64,000 nt of DNA, from assembly GCA_034111085.1 (NCBI GenBank), contig JAWUXZ010000027.1:93437-157436 (forward strand), written 5' to 3'. Of the stretch, positions 1 through 9,229 are shown in pieces. Source of the stretch: Dinoroseobacter sp034111085. Its GTDB lineage: Bacteria; Pseudomonadota; Alphaproteobacteria; Rhodobacterales; Rhodobacteraceae. Position numbers and translations under genes: made by a program. The notes beneath the pieces are model-generated. The model did not search any database. It saw only the letters and a list, made by a program, of their open reading frames with translations, and was not told where the DNA came from. Within the stretch, counting starts at the first letter, position 1. Each line of letters starts with the position of its first letter.

Positions 1-1
1 G

Positions 2-1966
2 TCCGAGCCGTTTCAAACCCAAAGCCTGCTCTATTCGTTCCGCTCTGCCAACGCCGTGCTTCAGGCCGTCGATGCCACCTTCAAAGCCGTTGATCACCAA
101 GGTCTCGGCATGGCCAGCGATCACGTGCCATTCCATAGCGATATGCCCGGTCGTGTTGATCTCTGGCCAGTTGAACTCAAGGCCGAGGCCGAGGCCGACC
201 TGCCCTTTGACAGCCCCGTCGATGCGCTGTCGCGACAAGATCATCGCTTAGTGCTCGCTCGGCGTGTCGTCGACGAGATGGCCGCAATCCTTGAGGCCCG
301 CACGCAGATCACCACGACCGAAGGCGTCACCCGACCCGTCACGGCCGGCGATTTCCTGATCCTTGTGCAAAGTCGCAAGGAAATGTTCCATGAGATCATT
401 CGGGCCTGCAAGGACAAGGGTCTGCCTGTTGCGGGCGCGGACCGTCTGCGCATCGGGGGCGAGTTGGCCGTGCGCGATCTGATGGCGCTTCTGCGCTTTG
501 CCGCCACCCCCGAAGATGATCTGGCGCTGGCAACTGTGCTGCGCTCGCCTCTGTGCAACTGGACGGAAGCGCAGCTGTTCGATTTGGCCCATAAGCGCGA
601 CACAAACTTCCTTTGGCGTGCATTACGCGGCCGTAAAGATTCGCCGCCCGCGACGATGGATTTGCTGCAAGATACGCTCAAACAGGGCGATTTCCTGCGC
701 CCCTTTGATCTGATTGACCGCATTCTGACCCGCCATCTGGGGCGCAGGAACCTACTCGCCCGCCTTGGGATGGAGGCCGAAGATGGTGTCGACGCCCTTC
801 TGGCCCAAGCCCTGAGTTACGAGCAGGGCAATGTGCCCTCGCTGACCGGTTTCATAGGCTGGATGGCCCAGGACACGAGCGACTTGAAGCGCGCGCTCGA
901 CCAGCAAGGCGACAGAGTTCGGGTGATGACGGTGCATGGGGCCAAGGGTCTTGAGGCGCCGATTGTAATCCTGCCGGACTGCGCCAAACGCAAACCGCCC
1001 ATGCCCGGCAAGCTGTTAAAACTGCCAGATGGGCCTGTGCTGTGGCGCACAAGCAAACCCGAGGCGACCCCGCGCATGGCCGAGGCGATGGAGACCGCAA
1101 GTGCGCGCGATCAAGACGAGCGGATGCGGCTGCTTTATGTGGCGATGACGCGGGCGGAAAACTGGCTGATCATCGCAGCGGCTGGTGATGCGGACAAAGA
1201 CTGCTGGTATGCTTATGCCAAAGCCGGGCTAGGCGCGCTTGGGGCGGCACCCTTGGTGCGCGCTGAGGGTATAGGTTTGAGGTGGCAAAGCGGTGTCTGG
1301 CCCGATGCCTCGACTGAAACACCACAAACATCTTCCCCGCATCAAACCGAGACGCTGCCAGATTGGGCGGGTGAGCATGCTGGCGCACCGCCGCAAGCTG
1401 AGGCCTCGCTATCACCGTCCCAGCTCGGTGGCGCAAAGGTCATCGGGCCGGATCCTGAGGGATTGGCCCTTGATGAAGCGCTCGCGCGCGGCACCGCGTT
1501 GCATTGGGCGCTCGAGCATTTCCCGAAACACCCGCTGGATCACTGGGACAAGATCGCCGCCGCAGGACCGGACGGCATGGCTAGCGTGATGGACGAGGCG
1601 AGAGCCGTGTTGGCAGCGCCTGCCCTTGCATCTGTCTTCGCACAGGACACTTTGGCAGAGGTCTCGGTAACGGCGGAGCTGGCTGAGCTTGGCAATCGCA
1701 GAATCTCCGGCCAGATCGACCGCTTGATCATCAGCGCGGCGGAAGTGATCGCGGTTGATTTCAAGTCGAACGCGGCTGTGCCCATCAGCCCAACCGACAC
1801 ACCCGAGGGCCTGCTGCGCCAGATGGGCGCCTATCACGCCGCGCTCACCCAGCTTTACCCGGATCGCAAGGTGACTTGCGCAATTTTATGGACGCGCACC
1901 GCAGAATTGATGCCGCTCGACGACGCACAGATACGCGCGGCACTTGTGCGCACCCCCACATCTTGA
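2..1966 (+). CDS. addA: AddA, helicase-nuclease subunit (3' part)
   Basis: This is the C-terminal part of the AddA subunit of the AddAB double-strand-break repair helicase-nuclease, the usual alphaproteobacterial counterpart of RecBCD. The frame is open from the left edge, so the start lies outside the window; about 654 residues are present of the roughly 1,100 usual in the family. UvrD-type helicase motifs are visible near 925-950 (VHGAKGLE) and 1135-1158 (YVAMTRA). The PD-(D/E)XK nuclease core follows, with GQIDRLI near 1710 and the catalytic VDFKS near 1753-1767. Its partner addB is expected just upstream. trxA follows 59 bp downstream on the same strand, the common order in Rhodobacterales. 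Confidence 0.95.
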   Translation, partial: SEPFQTQSLLYSFRSANAVLQAVDATFKAVDHQGLGMASDHVPFHSDMPGRVDLWPVELKAEAEADLPFDSPVDALSRQDHRLVLARRVVDEMAAILEARTQITTTEGVTRPVTAGDFLILVQSRKEMFHEIIRACKDKGLPVAGADRLRIGGELAVRDLMALLRFAATPEDDLALATVLRSPLCNWTEAQLFDLAHKRDTNFLWRALRGRKDSPPATMDLLQDTLKQGDFLRPFDLIDRILTRHLGRRNLLARLGMEAEDGVDALLAQALSYEQGNVPSLTGFIGWMAQDTSDLKRALDQQGDRVRVMTVHGAKGLEAPIVILPDCAKRKPPMPGKLLKLPDGPVLWRTSKPEATPRMAEAMETASARDQDERMRLLYVAMTRAENWLIIAAAGDADKDCWYAYAKAGLGALGAAPLVRAEGIGLRWQSGVWPDASTETPQTSSPHQTETLPDWAGEHAGAPPQAEASLSPSQLGGAKVIGPDPEGLALDEALARGTALHWALEHFPKHPLDHWDKIAAAGPDGMASVMDEARAVLAAPALASVFAQDTLAEVSVTAELAELGNRRISGQIDRLIISAAEVIAVDFKSNAAVPISPTDTPEGLLRQMGAYHAALTQLYPDRKVTCAILWTRTAELMPLDDAQIRAALVRTPTS

Positions 1967-2025
1967 CCCTGAGCGTTACAGAACCTACCTCTCGCTTGAA
2001 CCACGCATTGCCAAGGAGCACGCAC

Positions 2026-2346
2026 ATGGCCACCGTTGCCGTAACCGACGCCACATTCGACGCCGAAGTGAAACAGTCCGACATCCCCGTTGTCGTTGAT
2101 TTCTGGGCCGAATGGTGCGGTCCGTGCAAACAGATCGGCCCAGCGCTGGAAGAACTTTCCGCCGAATACGATGGCAAAGTGAAGATCGTCAAAGTGAACG
2201 TAGACAGCGACATGAACGCAGCAGCAGGTCTAAATGTGCGCGGCATTCCGGCGCTGTTTTTGTTTAAGGACGGTGAAGTTGTGTCCAACAAGACCGGTGC
2301 CGCCCCGAAAGCCGCGCTGAAAAGTTGGATCGACGCTGCGCTCTAA
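2026..2346 (+). CDS. trxA: Thioredoxin 1
   Basis: Cytoplasmic thioredoxin of 106 residues, the normal length, which reduces protein disulfides using thioredoxin reductase. The redox motif WCGPC is at residues 30-34 and the cis-proline is in GIPA (Pro75). The start at 2026 is chosen because AAGGAG lies about 10 bases upstream and the protein then begins at the family's usual N-terminus; a longer frame beginning at 1876 overlaps addA and has no homology-like sequence. It probably shares transcription with addA. Confidence 0.96.
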   Translation: MATVAVTDATFDAEVKQSDIPVVVDFWAEWCGPCKQIGPALEELSAEYDGKVKIVKVNVDSDMNAAAGLNVRGIPALFLFKDGEVVSNKTGAAPKAALKSWIDAAL

Positions 2347-2353
2347 GCGCGCC

Positions 2354-3259
2354 TCACAACTCCAAACCAAGTGCTGCCAGCCGCGCCTTTAGGCGATCCG
2401 GGAAATCGGGTCGCCATACGTTCAGCGCCCGCTCTTGGAAGAACCAAAACAGGTAGCGCGCATAATCTGGGGCATCGCTGTCCAAATACGCAAACGCTGC
2501 CGCGATCCCATCGCGCGGCACGTTGCCTGCAACATGGTGAAAGTCGATCTGCCCGAACAAGATCGCAGGCTTGTCCAACAAGAATCCGCTGATCACGACG
2601 CTTGAGTTTTGGGCTGCCACGTAATCGCACCGCGCAAGCAGCTCGGTCATAGGGGCAGTTGATAGCGTGATCCGAGGTTGGGCGCAAAGTTCCGCAACCG
2701 TCTCGCGCTCAGCCTCCGAATAGGTCTCGCTGGGATGAAGCGTTACAATAATCTCACGCGCCTCACGCTCAGCCAAAACCTGCACCATCTCTATCGGCGA
2801 CATCGACTGGAAACTGCGGTGCGCCAGCAACTTGCCCTGCAACGGCACATACACGAACCCCTCGCCCGGCTTGGCCTCAGGCAATTCCAGCTTCGTGCGC
2901 CAGAACCCCCCAAACTGGCCGGCCCGCTGACCATTTACCGCAGTCGGATCAAACGAGGCTTTCGCTACATCGAACTCCCAGCGCTTGGCGGTCTTCTCGA
3001 TATGCCAAAACGGTTCCAGATAGCTGCGCCGCATCGTCAAACTGCGCCCCGGCATTGGCGCATCTTTATAGAACATCGCCCAACCGGGCCGCGCGACGGA
3101 GGCAAGACGCTCGGCCATACCGTTCCCGCGCACTTCCATCTGCCAACCGCTCTGCACAAAGACCGCCCGCAATGCCGCGAGAAACCCGTGTTTGTCGCGC
3201 GCCACCTGCCATTGCAGCCAATCGGGCAGATAAAATGTCAGCCGTTTATCTTTACTCAT
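2354..3259 (-). CDS. Capsule-synthesis-like protein (putative)
   Basis: A 301-residue protein I do not recognise as a named gene. The middle and C-terminal half (YVPLQGKLLAHRSF, then a segment running from VTLHPSE to a conserved Asp-Phe-His) resembles the Capsule_synth/KpsS-LipB fold of GT-B-like glycosyltransferases, so a role in surface polysaccharide assembly is possible. No signal peptide or membrane segment is evident. The start at 3259 (MSKDKRL) is preferred; the frame extends 43 codons further but into the hslV ribosome-binding site. It is convergent with trxA and divergent from hslV, with only about 100 bp for both promoters. Confidence 0.6.
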   Translation of the reverse strand: MSKDKRLTFYLPDWLQWQVARDKHGFLAALRAVFVQSGWQMEVRGNGMAERLASVARPGWAMFYKDAPMPGRSLTMRRSYLEPFWHIEKTAKRWEFDVAKASFDPTAVNGQRAGQFGGFWRTKLELPEAKPGEGFVYVPLQGKLLAHRSFQSMSPIEMVQVLAEREAREIIVTLHPSETYSEAERETVAELCAQPRITLSTAPMTELLARCDYVAAQNSSVVISGFLLDKPAILFGQIDFHHVAGNVPRDGIAAAFAYLDSDAPDYARYLFWFFQERALNVWRPDFPDRLKARLAALGLEL

Positions 3260-3358
3260 AGGGATCAAGCTACCCGAGCGCTGGCCCACCACAACCTCCC
3301 ACGGCTTGCCCCGAGGCGGCACGACCTCCATATGTATCCCAACGGTAACGGAGGCCCC

Positions 3359-3916
3359 ATGCCCAACACAGATTTCCCCGGTTGGCACGGCACAACCATC
3401 CTTGGTGTGCGCAAAAACGGTCAGGTTGTGATCGCTGGTGATGGACAGGTCAGCCTTGGCCAGACGGTCATCAAAGGTACTGCCAAGAAAGTGCGGCGTT
3501 TGTCACCCGGTGGGTTTGACGTGGTGGCCGGGTTTGCCGGCTCGACCGCTGATGCTTTCACCTTGCTCGAGCGGCTTGAGACCAAACTCGAAGCCACCCC
3601 CGGTCAACTCGCCCGCGCAGCTGTTGAGCTGGCAAAAGACTGGCGCACCGACAAATATCTGCAAAAGCTGGAGGCGATGTTGATCGTCACCGATGGTACC
3701 TCGCTTTACGTGATTACTGGCGCTGGCGATGTGCTTGAGCCCGAGCATTCCGTCGCAGCTATTGGGTCAGGCGGGAATTACGCATTGGCCGCCGCGCGCG
3801 CCTTGATGGACACCGATATGGACGCCGAGAGCATTGCGCGCAAAGCCATGGCGATTGCGTCGGATATTTGCGTCTACACCAATGGCAATCTGACAGTGGA
3901 GACGATCAAATCATGA
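3359..3916 (+). CDS. hslV: ATP-dependent protease subunit HslV
   Basis: Proteolytic chamber of the HslUV (ClpYQ) two-component protease, a 185-residue N-terminal-nucleophile threonine peptidase related to proteasome beta subunits. The sequence begins with a short propeptide typical of alphaproteobacteria; the catalytic threonine should be the first Thr of HGTTILGV (residues 12-13). The GSGGNYA segment is the conserved C-terminal part. GGAGG lies 6-10 bases before the ATG. A longer upstream frame is antisense to the preceding gene and is rejected. The stop overlaps the next gene by ATGA, so translation is probably coupled. Confidence 0.95.
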   Translation: MPNTDFPGWHGTTILGVRKNGQVVIAGDGQVSLGQTVIKGTAKKVRRLSPGGFDVVAGFAGSTADAFTLLERLETKLEATPGQLARAAVELAKDWRTDKYLQKLEAMLIVTDGTSLYVITGAGDVLEPEHSVAAIGSGGNYALAAARALMDTDMDAESIARKAMAIASDICVYTNGNLTVETIKS

Positions 3917-4977
3917 CGCTCAACCGCGATGATCTGCGTGCGGCCGTCTCCGTTGGAACCATCACGGAGGCCCAGGCCGCGCACATCCTCAGCCTTGCCG
4001 ATGCCAGACGCGGGGTTCGTGAAAACCTCGCCGGACTGGACGAGCCGTTTGAGTTGTTCAAAGGCTTCAACGAGATCTTCATCGTTGTTGGTCTGACCAT
4101 CCTCTATGGCGGGTGGGCTGGCGTCACTGGCCTGTCGGTGCTGTTTTCCGAGACCCAAGGCATCAGCGCCGTTCTATTTGCCGCGCTTGGAATGGTCCTC
4201 ATCGCCCTGCTGGCGCGCTATTTCACACTCGTACGCCGAATGGTCGCTCCGTCGATTGCGCTGTCGATCATGTTCGCGCTGTCGTCAATCCAACTCAGCA
4301 GCGGCTTGGGCAATCTTGTCTCAAGCGAAACCCCCACGGTCTGGACCATCACCATCGGCCTCACCGCGATTTGGCTACTGGGCTACTGGCTGCTGTTCCG
4401 CGTGCCGTTCACGCTGTTTCTGCTGGCGTTGTCGGTCTTCGGGACTGCCTTCGCCCTAACGTTGGTAGGCGGCGCAAGTCTTTCGGACGCGCGCCAGATG
4501 TTCCTGCTCAGTGGCACTGGCTCGTTTTCGATCATTACCATTGGGTTGGGCTTCATCGGCCTTGCCGTAGCTCTTTGGTTCGACATTAGCGATCCGCACC
4601 GCGTCACACGCCGGGCGCAAAACGGCTTCTGGCTGCATATCATCGCAGCACCTGCCATCATCAACACCATCGCGCTGTCGCTATTCGAGTCCGAGACGGC
4701 TGGCGCACTTCTACTTCTGAGCGCGTTCCTCGCCCTCATGGCCCTGTTCGCCATCATCATCGACCGCCGCTCGTTCCTTGTCGCGGGCATTGGCTATGTC
4801 GTCGCAATCGCTTTCACTGTGGTCGAGGGCAACGCGTTCCTGATCATCCTCGCCCTCGGTGCAGGCCTCGTCTTGCTTGGCGCGCAGTGGGAGGTCATTC
4901 GCCGAACCCTGATGACCGCCCTCCCCGAATTTCCCGGCAAAAGCCGTCTGCCGCCTTACGTGAAAGCCCCCTCATGA
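3913..4977 (+). CDS. Multi-pass membrane protein between hslV and hslU
   Basis: Unnamed 354-residue integral membrane protein. A soluble N-terminus of about 55 residues (containing TITEAQAAHILSLADARR, similar in style to the N-terminal helix of DUF2157-type proteins) is followed by roughly ten hydrophobic segments and a short basic tail. It is locked into the hslV and hslU genes by ATGA overlaps at both ends, so all three must be co-translated from one mRNA. Nothing in the sequence suggests a catalytic function. Whether it has a functional link to the HslUV protease or merely sits in the operon cannot be told from sequence. Confidence 0.8.
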   Translation: MTLNRDDLRAAVSVGTITEAQAAHILSLADARRGVRENLAGLDEPFELFKGFNEIFIVVGLTILYGGWAGVTGLSVLFSETQGISAVLFAALGMVLIALLARYFTLVRRMVAPSIALSIMFALSSIQLSSGLGNLVSSETPTVWTITIGLTAIWLLGYWLLFRVPFTLFLLALSVFGTAFALTLVGGASLSDARQMFLLSGTGSFSIITIGLGFIGLAVALWFDISDPHRVTRRAQNGFWLHIIAAPAIINTIALSLFESETAGALLLLSAFLALMALFAIIIDRRSFLVAGIGYVVAIAFTVVEGNAFLIILALGAGLVLLGAQWEVIRRTLMTALPEFPGKSRLPPYVKAPS

Positions 4978-6284
4978 CCGATCTGACCCCCCGCGAGATT
5001 GTCTCTGAGTTGGACCGTTTCATCATTGGCCAAGCCGATGCAAAGCGCGCGGTTGCCGTTGCGCTGCGCAATCGCTGGCGGCGCAATCAACTTGGCGATG
5101 ATTTGCGCGACGAGGTCTATCCTAAGAACATCCTCATGATTGGCCCCACAGGCGTTGGCAAAACCGAGATCTCGCGCCGTCTGGCAAAGCTCGCACGCGC
5201 ACCGTTCCTGAAGGTGGAAGCGACGAAGTTCACCGAAGTTGGCTATGTGGGGCGTGATGTCGACCAAATCATCCGCGATCTGGTGGATGTCGCCATTCTA
5301 ATGACCCGCGAACATATGCGCGAAGCCGTGAAGGCAAATGCCCACAGTGCCGCCGAGGAACGCGTGATTGATGTGCTGGCGGGCGAAGACGCGCGCGACG
5401 CCACCCGCGAGTTGTTTCGCAAAAAGCTGCGCTCGGGCGAGCTGGACGACAAGATGATCGAACTCGAGGTTGCCGACACTTCCAACCCCATGGGCGGGTT
5501 TGAAATTCCCGGCCAGCCCGGCGGCGGTATGGGCGGAATGATGAACCTTGGCGATATGCTGGGCAAAGCCCTCGGCCAACGTAAAGTGCGGCGCAAACTC
5601 AGCGTTTCGGCCAGCTATGATCTGCTGATTGACGAAGAAGCCGACAAACTGCTCGACCAGGAAACCGTGACACGCGAAGCGCTTTCGGCTGTCGAGGAAA
5701 ATGGCATCGTCTTCCTCGACGAGATCGACAAAGTCTGTGCGCGCTCGGATGCACGCGGCGCGGACGTTTCGCGCGAAGGTGTGCAGCGCGACTTGCTGCC
5801 GCTGATCGAAGGTACGACCGTGTCCACCAAGCATGGTGCGGTAAAGACCGACCACATCCTGTTCATCGCGTCAGGCGCGTTCCACATCGCCAAGCCCAGC
5901 GATCTGTTGCCCGAATTGCAAGGCCGCCTGCCAATCCGGGTGGAGTTGCGCGCGCTGACCGAGGGTGATTTTGTGCGTATTTTGACAGAGACTGACAACG
6001 CACTAACCCGGCAATACACCGCCCTCATGGGCACCGAGAATGTGGAAGTCACCTTCACCGAAGACGGCATCGCAGCACTCGCCCGCATTGCCGCCGAGGT
6101 AAACAGCAACGTCGAGAACATCGGCGCGCGCAGGCTCTATACAGTGATGGAGCGCGTGTTTGAGGAGCTGTCGTTTGAAGCCCCCGACCGAGATGGCGAC
6201 GCCGTGACGGTCGATGCACAATTCGTCGAAGATAACCTTGGTGCGCTGTCAGCGAATACTGACCTTAGCCGGTATGTGCTGTAA
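4974..6284 (+). CDS. hslU: ATPase subunit HslU
   Basis: AAA+ unfoldase that feeds substrates into HslV; 436 residues, the usual length. Walker A is GPTGVGKT at residues 57-64, Walker B is in GIVFLDEIDK around residue 245, and an I-domain insertion with a Gly/Met-rich stretch lies near residues 160-195. The C-terminal TDLSRYVL is the tail that docks into HslV pockets. The start at 4974 overlaps the stop of the membrane-protein gene by ATGA. Confidence 0.97.
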   Translation: MTDLTPREIVSELDRFIIGQADAKRAVAVALRNRWRRNQLGDDLRDEVYPKNILMIGPTGVGKTEISRRLAKLARAPFLKVEATKFTEVGYVGRDVDQIIRDLVDVAILMTREHMREAVKANAHSAAEERVIDVLAGEDARDATRELFRKKLRSGELDDKMIELEVADTSNPMGGFEIPGQPGGGMGGMMNLGDMLGKALGQRKVRRKLSVSASYDLLIDEEADKLLDQETVTREALSAVEENGIVFLDEIDKVCARSDARGADVSREGVQRDLLPLIEGTTVSTKHGAVKTDHILFIASGAFHIAKPSDLLPELQGRLPIRVELRALTEGDFVRILTETDNALTRQYTALMGTENVEVTFTEDGIAALARIAAEVNSNVENIGARRLYTVMERVFEELSFEAPDRDGDAVTVDAQFVEDNLGALSANTDLSRYVL

Positions 6285-6317
6285 GGCAGGTCTGCCCAAA
6301 CTCGCGAGAAGTGCTCC

Positions 6318-7424
6318 ATGCTCCGGTCTGTCTTCGTCCTTCTCACGCTCGTGATCCTGTCCGCTTGCGCGCCTCGCGCCAGTATTATGCCGCCCATTGC
6401 AGGTGCGCCCGAAGCCCAGAACGAGGCGGTGTTTGTCGCCACCACCCGCGTGTTTGATGGGCTGGATGACACGCTTGCGCGCAGTTCAGACCTCAGCTTT
6501 GCACGCTATGATGTGAATGTGCCCGAGGATCGCGAGACCGGCGTCATTTCCTACTCTGGACGGCACGAAGCCCCTGATCCTAATAAGCATTTTCTGGTCA
6601 GCGCCATCACGCCCGCCGCAGACAGCCGCAGCTTTGGCCGCCAAATCGCGGCAGAGCTACGTACACGACCTGCCGCCCAGCGCGAAGTCGTTCTCTATGT
6701 CCACGGCTATAACAACACCTTCGCGGATGGGCTCTTTCGTATGGCCCAAATGCGCCGCGACCTCGATCTGCCAGGCGTGCCTGTGCATTACGCATGGCCC
6801 AGCGCTGGCCATCCTCTGGGATACGCATATGACCGCGACTCGGCCTTGTTTGCCCGCGACGGTCTGGAGGCTTTGCTGACCGAATTGTCCCGATCCGGCG
6901 TGCGCGAGATTGTGCTGATTGCACATTCCATGGGCGCACTCGTAACGATGGAGGCGCTGCGGTCGCTTCACCTGCGCGGCGAGCGGTCGGTTTTGTCAAA
7001 GATCGGCGGCGTGATCCTGCTATCGCCAGATCTCGACATTGATGTCTTCCGTGCGCAGGCGGCCCGGATCAACCCACTGCCCAACCCGTTCGTGATCTTC
7101 ACATCACAACGCGACCGCGCGCTTGCAGTTTCGGCCCGGATCACCGGACAAACGGCGCGGTTGGGCAATTTAGGCACGGTCGAGGATGTTGCGGACTTGG
7201 CCGTTACCCTCATCGACCTCAGCAATGTCGAGATCGGCGAGGGCGACGCGTTCAACCACTTCACCGTCGCAACCTCGCCCTCGGTCATTCGGCTTCTGAG
7301 GCGTGTGGCCGAGGTGAACGCCTCGTTTGAGGAGGACCCTAATGCACGTATTGGATTGCTGCCCGGTACGGTGTTGACGCTGCGCAGTGCGACACAAGTC
7401 ATTCTTGCGCCGGGTGCCCCATGA
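6318..7424 (+). CDS. DUF900 alpha/beta-hydrolase lipoprotein
   Basis: A 368-residue predicted serine esterase of the DUF900/COG4782 alpha/beta-hydrolase family. The N-terminus is a lipoprotein signal with lipobox LSAC (Cys17), so it should be anchored in the envelope. The central VVLYVHGYNN segment carries the oxyanion-hole His-Gly and AHSMGA is the nucleophile elbow with the catalytic Ser. It follows hslU by 33 bp and overlaps the next gene by ATGA, so it probably belongs to the hslVU transcription unit. Substrate unknown. Confidence 0.85.
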   Translation: MLRSVFVLLTLVILSACAPRASIMPPIAGAPEAQNEAVFVATTRVFDGLDDTLARSSDLSFARYDVNVPEDRETGVISYSGRHEAPDPNKHFLVSAITPAADSRSFGRQIAAELRTRPAAQREVVLYVHGYNNTFADGLFRMAQMRRDLDLPGVPVHYAWPSAGHPLGYAYDRDSALFARDGLEALLTELSRSGVREIVLIAHSMGALVTMEALRSLHLRGERSVLSKIGGVILLSPDLDIDVFRAQAARINPLPNPFVIFTSQRDRALAVSARITGQTARLGNLGTVEDVADLAVTLIDLSNVEIGEGDAFNHFTVATSPSVIRLLRRVAEVNASFEEDPNARIGLLPGTVLTLRSATQVILAPGAP

Positions 7425-8644
7425 CAATGCTGCCGTTCCTGCGCGAAAATGCACGGTGGTTGGCGGCGGGCGCATTGTTGTCGTTCCTGTCATCATTCGG
7501 ACAAACGTTCTTCATCGCGCTTTTCGCAGGCGAGTTGCGCGATGAATTCGCCCTAAGCCTCGGCCAATGGGGCGGCATCTATGCTGTGGGCACCGCAACG
7601 TCTGCGGCCATCATGGTGTTTGCAGGCACGCTCGCCGACAAAATCCGTATTCGCACGCTGGGCCTCGTGATAATTTCTGGCCTCGCACTGTCCTGCTTTG
7701 CAATGGCATTTAATCCATCAGGCGCAGCACTTGTCCTTGTGATCCTCGCGCTGCGCTTCACCGGACAAGGAATGCTGACCCATCTATCGGTCGTGGCAAT
7801 GGCGCGCTGGTTCACGGCAAACCGCGGCAAAGCACTCGCCGTCGCAACACTAGGCTTCTCGTTTAGCGAGGCGATCCTGCCGATCCCGGTCGTGTGGCTG
7901 AAGAGCTTTGTCGATTGGCATCTGATCTGGATTGGGGCCGGGTTCTTCTGCCTCGCGATGCTGCCCATCGTTTGGGTTTTGCTGCGCCTAGAGCGCTCCC
8001 CCAAATCCATCGCCGACGAGAGTGCGGTCCCCGGAATGGACAACCACCACTGGACGCGGCTTCAAGCAATCCGCCAACCGCTTTTTTGGTCTATTTCGCT
8101 GGGCGTCATGCTGTTTTCTGCCATCGGGACCAGCTTCTGGTTTCATCAGGTCCACTTCGCCGAGGTGAAAGGCTGGACCCACCTGTCGCTCGTCGCGGTT
8201 TTCCCGCTGGGCACAGTCGCGTTTTCGCTGTCCGTGATTGGCTACGGCCTCGCCATTGACCGCTTCGGGGCAGACAAGCTGTTGCCCGTGTATTTACTGC
8301 CCCTGACTGTCGCATTCTTGTTACACGCACTGGCACCCGACGTTAGCTGGACTGCCCTCGGCGTGATCTTGATGGGTATCGCGGGTGGTGGTCAGGCAAC
8401 CTTGCCAGCAGCGTGTTGGGCGCTGTTCTTTGGGACGCGAAACATCGGATCAATCAAGGCTGTGGTGGTCGCAATCATGGTGCTCGGGTCCGCCTTAGGG
8501 CCATTCATCACCGGAGCGTTGATTGATTTTGGCATCGGGTTCGAGGCGCAATTAACCGCGTTTGGCGTTCTGTTCGCGGGCGTTTGCGTATTAATCGGCG
8601 TCACCGTGAAGCCCGCCAGAACGCGCCTACCGACCACGACGTAA
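7421..8644 (+). CDS. MFS transporter
   Basis: A 407-residue major facilitator superfamily permease with about twelve hydrophobic segments and the cytoplasmic loop motif resembling GTLADKIRIR after the second helix. It begins at an ATGA overlap with the DUF900 lipoprotein. The substrate cannot be inferred. Its last 18 bases overlap the 3' end of the convergent smr gene. Confidence 0.85.
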   Translation: MTMLPFLRENARWLAAGALLSFLSSFGQTFFIALFAGELRDEFALSLGQWGGIYAVGTATSAAIMVFAGTLADKIRIRTLGLVIISGLALSCFAMAFNPSGAALVLVILALRFTGQGMLTHLSVVAMARWFTANRGKALAVATLGFSFSEAILPIPVVWLKSFVDWHLIWIGAGFFCLAMLPIVWVLLRLERSPKSIADESAVPGMDNHHWTRLQAIRQPLFWSISLGVMLFSAIGTSFWFHQVHFAEVKGWTHLSLVAVFPLGTVAFSLSVIGYGLAIDRFGADKLLPVYLLPLTVAFLLHALAPDVSWTALGVILMGIAGGGQATLPAACWALFFGTRNIGSIKAVVVAIMVLGSALGPFITGALIDFGIGFEAQLTAFGVLFAGVCVLIGVTVKPARTRLPTTT

Positions 8645-9229
8645 GTAGACGTAATACGCTCCGGTTCCGCCATGGCTTTGGTGCGCGGGCGCGATCTGCA
8701 GCACCAATGCACCCAGCGGCGGCATCGAAAGCCATTGCGGAACCTGATGACGCAAGACGCCGTGGCGCGTCGGGATCGGTCCTTCATCGGGCTTATTTTT
8801 GCCCTTGCCGGTGATGACTAGGGCAAGGCGCGCGCCATCGCCATGTGCCCGCAAAATAAAGCTCATCAGCCGGGGGTGCGCAGCCGCAAGCGTCATTCCA
8901 TGCAGGTCAATCCGCGCCTCCGGAACCAGCTTTCCGCGCTTCATCCGAGTATAGTTTTTGCGGTCCATTTGGACAGGTGCATGGTTCAGCCGGTCGACCA
9001 AAGCAGGCTGAAGATCGTGGCCATTACGCCCACCACCTGCTTTTGTACCGATTGCAAACTTTGGAATCGTATATTCTGTATGTTTCTTGGGGCTCAAGGC
9101 TACGGTCGCCTTAAGTTTCGCCGGAATTTCCACCCGACGCTGGACCGGATGTAAGGGCGAAGTTGCACCCTTCACGCGGTCCCATAACGCCTCGTCCTCG
9201 GGCGACAGCCGCTTGCGCTTACGGCTCAT
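8627..9229 (-). CDS. Smr/MutS2-domain protein
   Basis: A 200-residue protein with a basic, probably disordered N-terminal half and a C-terminal Smr domain: DLHGMT near residue 114 is the signature and ITGKGKN the second conserved block. Smr domains are nucleic-acid-binding or endonuclease modules. It is the last gene of a timA-mltA-smr operon and its start overlaps the mltA stop by ATGA. No MutS2 core is present, so this is a stand-alone Smr protein. Confidence 0.88.
   Translation of the reverse strand: MSRKRKRLSPEDEALWDRVKGATSPLHPVQRRVEIPAKLKATVALSPKKHTEYTIPKFAIGTKAGGGRNGHDLQPALVDRLNHAPVQMDRKNYTRMKRGKLVPEARIDLHGMTLAAAHPRLMSFILRAHGDGARLALVITGKGKNKPDEGPIPTRHGVLRHQVPQWLSMPPLGALVLQIAPAHQSHGGTGAYYVYLRRGR

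Noticed and set aside
2678..3358. Upstream extension of hslV
   Set aside because: Antisense to the capsule-like gene; the ATG at 3359 has GGAGG and the known N-terminus.
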